Positions 1 through 4,604 of a stretch of 5,536 bases of DNA are shown piece by piece. The notes beneath the pieces were generated by a model that was not told where the DNA came from, ran no database searches, and saw only the letters and a list, made by a program, of their open reading frames with translations. Source of the stretch: Conexibacter sp. (GTDB lineage: Bacteria > Actinomycetota > Thermoleophilia > Solirubrobacterales > Solirubrobacteraceae); contig JAOPZD010000657.1 in the NCBI GenBank assembly GCA_025964295.1, positions 1 through 5,536 on the forward strand, written 5' to 3'. Every line of letters begins with the position of its first letter. The first letter of the stretch is position 1. A program made the position numbers and the translations under genes.

Positions 1-612
1 CTTGAACGTCGCGCCCGGCTGCGCCGAGCACGGCGTCACGGTGAAGCGCGCCGTCCAGCTCTCCCCGGGCGCCAGCAGCAAGGCGTAGGCCAAGCCGCCG
101 CGCGTGAGCCGCGCGGGCGGGCTGGTCCGGACCTCGACCGCGCGGCGCAGCGCGTCGCGCTCGTAGCTGAGCGTCAGCGTGCCCTCGTCGTCGTGGTGCC
201 ACGTGACGTCGCGGTCGGCGTCCGTGCCGTCCTTGACCTCGAAGAGGTCGGCGAAGTCGGTGTCGACCTCCAGCCGCACGACGATCTCGCTGGGCTCGTG
301 GCGGTGGCTGACGATCGTCAGCTCCTCGATCCAGACCTCGTCGAGCAGCCGCCGGCGCATGACCGAGTACGGCGCGGTCTCGGCGGGCCCGACCTCGGGC
401 GTCAGGAAGAACTGGGCCAGGAAGTGCTCGGTCTGGTCGAGGCCCAGGAGCGTCAGCGGCGTGCTGTCGACGCTCAGCGCCCAGCGCGAGACGAAGCGCG
501 TGTCGTCGGAGAAGAACCCGTGCTCGCGCCCGCCGCCGGGGCGGACGTCGCCGCTGCGGTCGCCGACGACGAACGTGCTGCCCTCCAGGACGCTGACGGT
601 GCGCTCAGGCAT
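1..612 (-). CDS. Glycogen-debranching-type protein (amylo-alpha-1,6-glucosidase family), N-terminal part, cut by window edge
   Basis: The visible 204 residues match the N-terminal beta-sandwich domain (GDE_N_bis type) of the bacterial amylo-alpha-1,6-glucosidase/glycogen debranching family. The signature runs from about residue 13 to 46: TFVVGDRSGDV, then HGFFSDDTRFVSRWAL. A conserved strand-rich region follows (RRRLLDEVWIEELTI near 87-100, then EIVVRLEVDTDFADLFEVKDG near 109-129). Family members usually have about 650-750 residues, with a C-terminal (alpha/alpha)6 glycosidase domain. That domain, with its catalytic acids, lies left of the window, so activity cannot be judged here. Family knowledge suggests a cytoplasmic enzyme acting on alpha-glucan or short glucosides. 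The start at 612 is the ATG inside ATGCCTGA, whose TGA ends the upstream glycosyltransferase. No Shine-Dalgarno is visible before it, so translation is probably coupled to that gene. The frame is open to position 1. The family call is firm, the substrate is not. Confidence 0.85.
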   Translation of the reverse strand, partial: MPERTVSVLEGSTFVVGDRSGDVRPGGGREHGFFSDDTRFVSRWALSVDSTPLTLLGLDQTEHFLAQFFLTPEVGPAETAPYSVMRRRLLDEVWIEELTIVSHRHEPSEIVVRLEVDTDFADLFEVKDGTDADRDVTWHHDDEGTLTLSYERDALRRAVEVRTSPPARLTRGGLAYALLLAPGESWTARFTVTPCSAQPGATFK

Positions 613-1738
613 GCAGCAGGGCGACCGCGCGGTAGAGGTCGGCGTGCGCGCTCGCCACGACGTCGGCGTCGCAGTGCTCGACGACCCAGGCGCGGCAGGC
701 GCGGGCCTCCAGCGCCGGCAGCCGCGCGACCGCCGCGGCCATCGCGGCCTCGTCGGCGACGAGGAAGCCGGTCACGCCGTCGACCACCACCTCCGGTGCC
801 GCGCCCTCGGCGAACGCGATCACCGGCGTCCCGCAGGCGAGCGCCTCGATCATCACCATGCCTAACGGCTCCTCCCAGCGGATCGGCATCAGCAGCCCGC
901 GCGCGCCCGCGAACAGCCCGCGCTTGACCGCACCGCCCACCTCGCCGACGAAGCGCACCCGGTCGCCGTCGATGTGCGGCGCGATCTCCGCGGCGAAGAA
1001 CGCCTCCTGGCCGGGCTGGATGACGCCCGCGAGCACGAGCGGGACGCCGGCCAGGCGCGCCGCGGCGATCGCGCGGTGCGGTCCCTTGTCGGGGTTGATG
1101 CGCCCGACCCAGAGCAGGTAGTCGTCCTTGTCGGCGCGCAGCGGCCACGCGCCGACGTCGACGGGGTTGGGGATCACGGTGGCCGGGACGACGCACGCCG
1201 GAGCGGTCGCGACCTGCGCGGCGCTGATCGCCACGAGCGCCGCCTTGTGGCCGTGGGCGGCGTAGAACGCGCTCGTGCCGGCGTCGAACGGGCCGTGCAG
1301 CGTGTGGACGAACGGCGTGTCGAGGCGGTCGGCCATCGCCAGCGCGGTGAAGCCCGAGTGGTCATGGACGACGTCGAAGCTCGCCAGCCCGCGGCACGGC
1401 TCGATGACGTCGAAGGCGCGGGCGACGTGGTCGCTCTCATAGAGCGCGCGCTCGATCTCGTCGGGATGCGCGGCGCCCAGGAGCGGCAGCACGGCGGCGC
1501 TCGACCGCGATCCCGGCGCGCACAGCAGCGTGACGTCGTGGCCTTGGGCGACGAGCGCCTCGGTGAGCGCGGCGACGACCGTCTCGACGCCGCCGTAGCC
1601 CGTCGGCGGGACCGAGATCCACGGCGGGGCGAGCATCGCGATGCGCAGCGGCGGGCGCGGGGGCGGCGAGAGCGTCGAAGGGATGCCGTCCAGCCGCTCC
1701 GACCGCGACTGGGGGCTTGGGCTGGTGACGGGGGTCAA
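605..1738 (-). CDS. GT4-family glycosyltransferase (GT-B fold)
   Basis: The 377-residue protein shows both Rossmann-like halves of a GT-B retaining glycosyltransferase. The N-terminal acceptor half starts at LRIAMLAPPW (31-40), continues with PPTGYGGVE (44-52), a glycine loop typical of this subgroup, then FDVVHDHSG (121-129) and VHTLHGPFD (144-152). The C-terminal nucleotide-sugar half has YLLWVGRINPDKGP (207-220), VRFVGEV (261-267) and WEEPLGMVMIEALACGTPVIAF (288-309). In that stretch E290 and E298 form the family's EX7E motif, and GAAPE/GVTGF follow. It probably transfers a sugar from a nucleotide donor in the cytoplasm; donor and acceptor cannot be read from sequence. The start is TTG at 1738, chosen for a strong GAGGAAGGG six bases upstream. 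It gives a Pro/Ser-rich leader of about 30 residues before the fold. The ATG at 1636 (residue 35) lacks a ribosome site and falls inside the first beta strand. The gene overlaps the debranching-type gene downstream by 8 nt, which suggests a shared carbohydrate role. Confidence 0.9.
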   Translation of the reverse strand: MTPVTSPSPQSRSERLDGIPSTLSPPPRPPLRIAMLAPPWISVPPTGYGGVETVVAALTEALVAQGHDVTLLCAPGSRSSAAVLPLLGAAHPDEIERALYESDHVARAFDVIEPCRGLASFDVVHDHSGFTALAMADRLDTPFVHTLHGPFDAGTSAFYAAHGHKAALVAISAAQVATAPACVVPATVIPNPVDVGAWPLRADKDDYLLWVGRINPDKGPHRAIAAARLAGVPLVLAGVIQPGQEAFFAAEIAPHIDGDRVRFVGEVGGAVKRGLFAGARGLLMPIRWEEPLGMVMIEALACGTPVIAFAEGAAPEVVVDGVTGFLVADEAAMAAAVARLPALEARACRAWVVEHCDADVVASAHADLYRAVALLHA

Positions 1739-1744
1739 CGATGA

Positions 1745-1753
1745 CCCTTCCTC
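1745..1753 (-). promoter_or_regulatory. Ribosome-binding site of the glycosyltransferase
   Basis: Read on the minus strand this is GAGGAAGGG, an excellent Shine-Dalgarno ending six bases before the TTG at 1738. It decides the start in favour of TTG over the internal ATG at 1636. It partly overlaps the palindrome CTCTAGAG at 1751-1758. Confidence 0.75.
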
Positions 1754-1802
1754 TAGAGCGCCCGGTTGCCCTGCAGGCTATCGAGGGGCGCGAATCGACC
1801 GC

Positions 1803-1808
1803 TACAGT
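1803..1808 (+). promoter_or_regulatory. Candidate -10 element for the SPFH-YkvA unit
   Basis: TACAGT fits the actinobacterial TAnnnT consensus. It would put the transcript start near 1815, giving a leader of roughly 58 nt before the ATG at 1873. No TTGAC-like -35 lies 16-18 bases upstream, so this is a weak call based on the hexamer and its position only. Confidence 0.35.
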
Positions 1809-1826
1809 TGATGATGTCGGTTCCCG

Positions 1827-1845
1827 GGACGGACGCCTTCCGTCC
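1827..1845 (+). promoter_or_regulatory. Perfect 7-bp inverted repeat (hairpin A) in the SPFH leader
   Basis: GGACGGA (1827-1833) and TCCGTCC (1839-1845) are perfect complements around a five-base loop; one more G-U pair is possible at 1826/1846. There is no T-tract after it, so it is not an intrinsic terminator. It could be an RNA hairpin in the leader or a dyad-symmetric protein site. It is mutually exclusive with the longer-range stem 1835-1841/1859-1865. Confidence 0.5.
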
Positions 1846-1865
1846 TCATCGGCCGGCGGGAAGGC
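1835..1865 (+). promoter_or_regulatory. Potential stem B covering the SPFH ribosome-binding site
   Basis: GCCTTCC (1835-1841) is a perfect 7-nt complement of GGAAGGC (1859-1865), which contains the SPFH Shine-Dalgarno. The intervening loop would be 17 nt. Its 5' arm overlaps the loop and 3' arm of hairpin A, so only one of the two can form. This is seen directly in the sequence; a regulatory role is inference, and a chance complement in GC-rich DNA is quite possible. Confidence 0.3.
1858..1864 (+). promoter_or_regulatory. Ribosome-binding site of the SPFH gene
   Basis: GGGAAGG lies eight bases before the ATG at 1873. It supports that start over the in-frame ATG at 1741, which has no such site and would add a low-complexity leader ahead of the membrane anchor. 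Confidence 0.65.
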
Positions 1866-1872
1866 AGCACCC

Positions 1873-2697
1873 ATGCTCCTCATCGTGATCGCCGGCCTCG
1901 TCCTCGTGGCGCTCGTCGTCGCGGCCGCCTCCGTGCGCGTCGTCAAGCAGTACGAGCGCGCCGTCGTCTTCCGCCTCGGCCGCGTCCACCAGGGCGAGCG
2001 CGGTCCCGGGGTCATCTTCATCCGGCCGCTGATCGACCGCGTGCATCGCGTCTCGCTGCGGATCGTCACGATGCCGATCCAGTCCCAGGGCATCATCACC
2101 CGCGACAACGTCAGCGTCGACGTCTCGGCCGTCGCCTACTACCGCGTCGCCGATCCCATCCGCTCAGTGGTCGCCATCGAGAACGTGTCCGCCGCGATCA
2201 ACCAGATCGCCCAGACCACGCTGCGCGCGGTCGTCGGCCGCCACACGCTCGACGAGACGCTCTCGGAGACCGACACCATCAACAAGAACATCCGCGAGAT
2301 CCTCGACGTCCAGACCGAGGAGTGGGGCATCCAGGTCACCGTCGTCGAGCTCAAGGACATCCAGCTGCCCGAGACGATGAAGCGCGCGATGGCCCGCCAG
2401 GCCGAGGCCGAGCGCGAGAAGCGCGCCAAGATCATCGCCGCCGAAGGCGAGGCGCAGGCCGCCGGCGAGCTGGCCCGCGCGTCGGACGTGATGATGGCCC
2501 ACCCGCTGGCGCTGCAGCTGCGCAACCTCCAGACGCTCGTCGAGATCTCGGTCGACAAGAACTCCACCGTCGTGTTCCCGGCGCCGCTGATGAGCACGAT
2601 CCAGGAGCTCGGGGCGTTCCTGGCCCGCGAGACGACGGCCGTCGGCGGGCTGCCCGCCACGCCGCCCCCGGTCCCGGTGGTCAACGGCTCGGCGTGA
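1873..2697 (+). CDS. SPFH/Band 7 membrane protein, stomatin/slipin-like
   Basis: With the ATG at 1873 this is a 274-residue protein of normal slipin size. Residues 1-20 form one hydrophobic anchor. The SPFH core follows: VVKQYERAVVFRLGRV (23-38), GERGPGVIFIRPLID (41-55), ITRDNVSVDVSAVAYYRV (75-92), LRAVVGRHTLDETLSE (117-132), then WGIQVTVVELKDIQLPETMKR (151-171). An Ala/Glu/Arg-rich coiled segment comes next (RQAEAEREKRAKIIAAEGEAQAAGEL, 175-200), followed by a short C-terminal LRNLQTLVEI...STVVFPAPL stretch. The usual LSER of this family reads LSET here (residues 130-133). Such proteins oligomerise on the inner face of the membrane and organise microdomains or support membrane proteases; no enzymatic role is known. 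Slipins often sit beside an NfeD-type gene. Here the partner is instead a YkvA-like gene, overlapping by 4 nt. The family call is firm, the physiological role unknown. Confidence 0.93.
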   Translation: MLLIVIAGLVLVALVVAAASVRVVKQYERAVVFRLGRVHQGERGPGVIFIRPLIDRVHRVSLRIVTMPIQSQGIITRDNVSVDVSAVAYYRVADPIRSVVAIENVSAAINQIAQTTLRAVVGRHTLDETLSETDTINKNIREILDVQTEEWGIQVTVVELKDIQLPETMKRAMARQAEAEREKRAKIIAAEGEAQAAGELARASDVMMAHPLALQLRNLQTLVEISVDKNSTVVFPAPLMSTIQELGAFLARETTAVGGLPATPPPVPVVNGSA

Positions 2698-3101
2698 GCT
2701 GGCTGGCCGGCCTCGCGGTCGCCCTGGCGGCCACCTACGCGCTGCTGCTCGCCGCGCTGCTGGCCGTCCGGCCCCGTGGCGCGCTGCTCAAGGAGGCGCT
2801 GCGGCTGCTGCCCGACCTCGTCCGGCTGCTGCGCCGCCTGGCGACCGACCGGACGCTGCCGCGCGGGGTCCGCGTCCGGCTGTGGCTGCTGCTCGGCTAC
2901 CTCGCGCTGCCGATCGACCTCGTGCCCGACGTCATCCCCGTGCTCGGCTACGCCGACGACGCGATCCTCGTCAGCCTCGTGCTGCGCTCCGTGGTCCGGC
3001 GGGCGGGGATCGGGCGCGTGCGCGCGCACTGGCCCGGCACCGACGACGGCTTCGCCGCGCTGGCCCGGCTGACGGGCGTCGCCGGCCCCCGGCCGGGCTG
3101 A
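2694..3101 (+). CDS. Small YkvA/DUF1232-family membrane protein
   Basis: This 135-residue protein carries the DUF1232 signature LLLGYLALPIDLVPDVIPVLGYADDAILVSLVLR (about 65-98). In the family the core reads roughly YllsPiDLiPDfiPvlGylDD; PIDLVPD and the DD pair are intact. An N-terminal hydrophobic segment (about 3-25) is followed by a basic amphipathic stretch with LLKEALRLLPDLVRLLRRL (31-49), then the hydrophobic DUF1232 helix, and a short polar tail. It is probably a membrane protein; the molecular function of the family is not established. The start is GTG inside the GTGA that ends the SPFH gene. There is no strong Shine-Dalgarno, so translation is likely coupled to the upstream gene. The tight overlap suggests made-together proteins that may act in the same membrane zone, which is inference. 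Confidence 0.85.
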   Translation: MSWLAGLAVALAATYALLLAALLAVRPRGALLKEALRLLPDLVRLLRRLATDRTLPRGVRVRLWLLLGYLALPIDLVPDVIPVLGYADDAILVSLVLRSVVRRAGIGRVRAHWPGTDDGFAALARLTGVAGPRPG

Positions 3102-3115
3102 CCGCGGCGGGCCGC

Positions 3116-3121
3116 TACCGT
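3116..3121 (+). promoter_or_regulatory. Candidate -10 element for a leaderless nadK transcript
   Basis: TACCGT fits TAnnnT and ends eight bases before the A of the nadK ATG at 3130. That is the distance expected if transcription starts at the start codon itself. The gene has no recognisable Shine-Dalgarno, which agrees with a leaderless message. No good -35 is visible; CTGACC at 3098-3103 is too close, with a 12-base spacer. Confidence 0.4.
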
Positions 3122-3129
3122 CTGCGCCG

Positions 3130-4020
3130 ATGGCGCTCACCCGCATCGGCCTCGTCCTCCACCCCGAGCGCGACACCACGGAGCAGGTCCGCGAGATCGA
3201 GCGGTGGGCCCGCGACCACGCCTGCGGGGTCGTCCTGCGCGAGGCCGACCGCGCCCGCGCCGTCGACGGCGTCACGGTCGTCGGCGACAGGGAGTTCGCC
3301 GACGGCGTCGGCGGCCTGATCAGCCTCGGCGGCGACGGCACGATGCTCGGCGCGCTGCGGCTCGTCGCCCATCGTCCCGTCCCGGTGCTCGGCGTCAACA
3401 TGGGCAACTTGGGGTTCTTGGCCGAGGTCGGCGTCGACGAGCTGCCCGAGGCGCTGGACCGGCTGCGCGACGACCGCTTCACGATCGAGCCGCACAGCTG
3501 CCTGGAGATCCGCTACCGCGACGCCGAGGCGATCGCGTTCAACGACGTGGCGATCTCGCGCGTCCCGGGCCACGGCTCGGTCCAGAGCGCGATGCTCGTC
3601 GACCGTCGCCGCCACGGCTACTACCGCTGCGACGCGCTGATCGTCGCGACGCCCACCGGCTCGACGGCCTACAGCTACGCCGCCGGCGGCCCCGTCATCT
3701 CGCCGGGCGCGCAGGGCATGCTCGTCACGCCCGCGTCGCCGATGTCGGGCATCAGCCGCCCGCTGTTCCTGTGCCCGCGCGAGGAGCTCCGGCTGGAGCT
3801 GCTGCCCGACTCCGGCCGGCCCGCGCTGGAGATCGACGGCGCCGTGGCTGACCACCTCGGCCCCGGCGACGTGCTCGACATCCGCTGGCGCAGCGACGCG
3901 GGCTTCGTCGTCCGCCTCGACGCCGCCGCCCACGAGGAGCGCCAGCGCCTCAAGCTCAGCCTGCTCGACCTCCCGCTGCTGCCCGAGGAGCTGCGCGAGC
4001 TCCAGCCGCCGCAGGGCTAG
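3130..4020 (+). CDS. nadK: NAD kinase (ATP- or polyphosphate-dependent)
   Basis: This cytoplasmic enzyme phosphorylates the 2'-hydroxyl of NAD+ to make NADP+. The 296-residue protein has the family length and motifs in order: LISLGGDGTML (63-73) with the GGDGT diphosphate-binding loop, then VLGVNMGNLGFLAEV (86-100). Next come FNDVAISR (137-144), where the Asn-acid pair contacts the nicotinamide-side ribose region, and DALIVATPTGSTAYSYAAGGPVISP (168-192), the most conserved block. EIDG (234-237) falls where the family has a similar Asp-Gly turn. After VTP (199-201) the usual Pro-His pair reads Pro-Met (204-205), a departure from many family members. Many actinobacteria carry nadK in a tlyA-nadK-recN cluster; that context is absent here. 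It lies 28 nt after the YkvA-like gene and may be read through from it or use its own leaderless promoter. Its stop codon overlaps the convergent tetR stop. Confidence 0.95.
   Translation: MALTRIGLVLHPERDTTEQVREIERWARDHACGVVLREADRARAVDGVTVVGDREFADGVGGLISLGGDGTMLGALRLVAHRPVPVLGVNMGNLGFLAEVGVDELPEALDRLRDDRFTIEPHSCLEIRYRDAEAIAFNDVAISRVPGHGSVQSAMLVDRRRHGYYRCDALIVATPTGSTAYSYAAGGPVISPGAQGMLVTPASPMSGISRPLFLCPREELRLELLPDSGRPALEIDGAVADHLGPGDVLDIRWRSDAGFVVRLDAAAHEERQRLKLSLLDLPLLPEELRELQPPQG
4017..4020. other. Shared stop codons of the convergent genes nadK and tetR
   Basis: The palindrome CTAG serves both genes: TAG of nadK occupies 4018-4020 on the plus strand, and TAG of tetR occupies 4019-4017 on the minus strand. 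There is no intergenic space, and no hairpin with a T-tract was seen on either side. Transcripts must therefore end inside the opposing gene or depend on Rho. Confidence 0.85.
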
Positions 4021-4604
4021 GCGCCGCCGAGCATCGCTTCGAGCAGCTCGGCGAGCTGGTCACGGTCGGCGCGCGCCACCCGCGACAGCCCGCCGGTCGC
4101 GCGCGTGGTCATCACGCCGATGAGCATCGCGACGATGAGCTCGGCGCGCAGCTGGGGCTCGGGCGTGCCGGCCTCCTTCAGCCAGCGCGTCAGCGGGGCG
4201 ATGACGCGGTCGCGCAGCCGGACGCTGAGCTCGTCGCGCGTCGCGGCGTCGGTGTCGGGGTCGGTCAGCGCGCGCAGGACGGGGCCGACGCCGTGCTCGT
4301 CGACGCGCTCGAGCAGCAGGTCGATCACCTCGCGCGTGGAGCGGCGCTTGGGCGGTGGCCCCTCCTCGGCGCCCGCGGCCACGGGCTGGACGTGGTCCTG
4401 GGCCAGGACCGCCTGGTAGAGCTCGGCCTTGCCGCCGAAGTAGCGCGCGATCAGCGCCTGGTCGACGCCCGCCCGCTCGCCGATCGCCCGGACGGTCGTG
4501 CCGCGGAAGCCGTGGGCGTCGAACAGCTCGCGCGCGGCCTGCAGCAGGGCCTGGCGGGTGGCGGCCGCGTCGCGGCGCCGCGGGGTCGCGGTCGCGTCGC
4601 TCAT
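4017..4604 (-). CDS. TetR/AcrR-family transcriptional regulator
   Basis: This 195-residue protein has the TetR N-terminal DNA-binding domain: RQALLQAARELFDAHGFRGTTVRAIGERAGVDQALIARYFGGKAELYQAVL (about 17-67). The helix-turn-helix spans about 37-56, and YFGGKAELY is the family's usual closing motif. The C-terminal ligand and dimer part (about 90-195) resembles the TetR_C_16-type domain, with RAELIVAMLIGVMTTR (153-168) as its most typical stretch. It probably represses the MFS exporter gene immediately upstream, with which it shares an ATGA overlap (ATG 4604-4602, TGA 4603-4601). No Shine-Dalgarno is seen, so translation is likely coupled. Being downstream in the same unit, it would autoregulate through an operator before the MFS gene, outside the window. 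The inducing ligand cannot be inferred. Confidence 0.92.
   Translation of the reverse strand: MSDATATPRRRDAAATRQALLQAARELFDAHGFRGTTVRAIGERAGVDQALIARYFGGKAELYQAVLAQDHVQPVAAGAEEGPPPKRRSTREVIDLLLERVDEHGVGPVLRALTDPDTDAATRDELSVRLRDRVIAPLTRWLKEAGTPEPQLRAELIVAMLIGVMTTRATGGLSRVARADRDQLAELLEAMLGGA

Larger units (their letters stand above)
1739..1872. promoter_or_regulatory. Divergent intergenic control region between the glycosyltransferase and SPFH genes
   Basis: This 134-bp stretch separates two divergently transcribed units and must carry at least part of both promoters. It is less GC-rich than its flanks. It contains three 8-bp perfect palindromes: CTCTAGAG (1751-1758), CCTGCAGG (1770-1777) and TCCCGGGA (1822-1829). 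It also holds a TAnnnT hexamer on each strand and the leader structures listed separately. No convincing -35 element was found on either strand, and no known operator was recognised. An open frame from the ATG at 1741 runs in phase into the SPFH gene, but its 44 extra residues look non-coding. Confidence 0.6.

Noticed and set aside
193..927. Long plus-strand frames across the left 900 bases
   Set aside because: They are opposite to the debranching-type and glycosyltransferase genes; their Arg/Ala/Pro-rich translations are artefacts of codon bias.
974..1744. 256-codon open frame on the plus strand
   Set aside because: It lies antisense to the glycosyltransferase; its translation is Arg/Ala/Asp/Gly-rich with no recognisable fold.
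1775..1780. Minus-strand -10 (TAGCCT) for the glycosyltransferase
   Set aside because: It fits TAnnnT, but no -35 lies at a suitable distance and the hexamer is too common to claim as a promoter.
1741..1872. In-frame upstream extension of the SPFH gene from the ATG at 1741 (44 extra residues)
   Set aside because: The translated leader is low in family resemblance and precedes the hydrophobic anchor. The ATG at 1873 has a good GGGAAGG site and gives the normal slipin length. The extension also contains the likely promoter.
2322..2693. ATG-initiated longer version of the YkvA-like protein starting at 2322
   Set aside because: The extra 124 residues are an Arg/Gly/Pro-rich out-of-frame reading of the SPFH coding region. 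The GTG at 2694 in the GTGA overlap starts just before the hydrophobic segment.
3104..3115. Small GC hairpin after the YkvA-like gene as a terminator
   Set aside because: The stem is only 4-5 bp and is not followed by a T-tract; such GC stems are common by chance here.
2139..3482. 447-codon open frame on the minus strand
   Set aside because: It runs antisense to the SPFH, YkvA and nadK genes, all of which have clear family motifs. Its translation is Ser/Arg/Pro-rich without domains, as expected for an antisense frame in GC-rich DNA.
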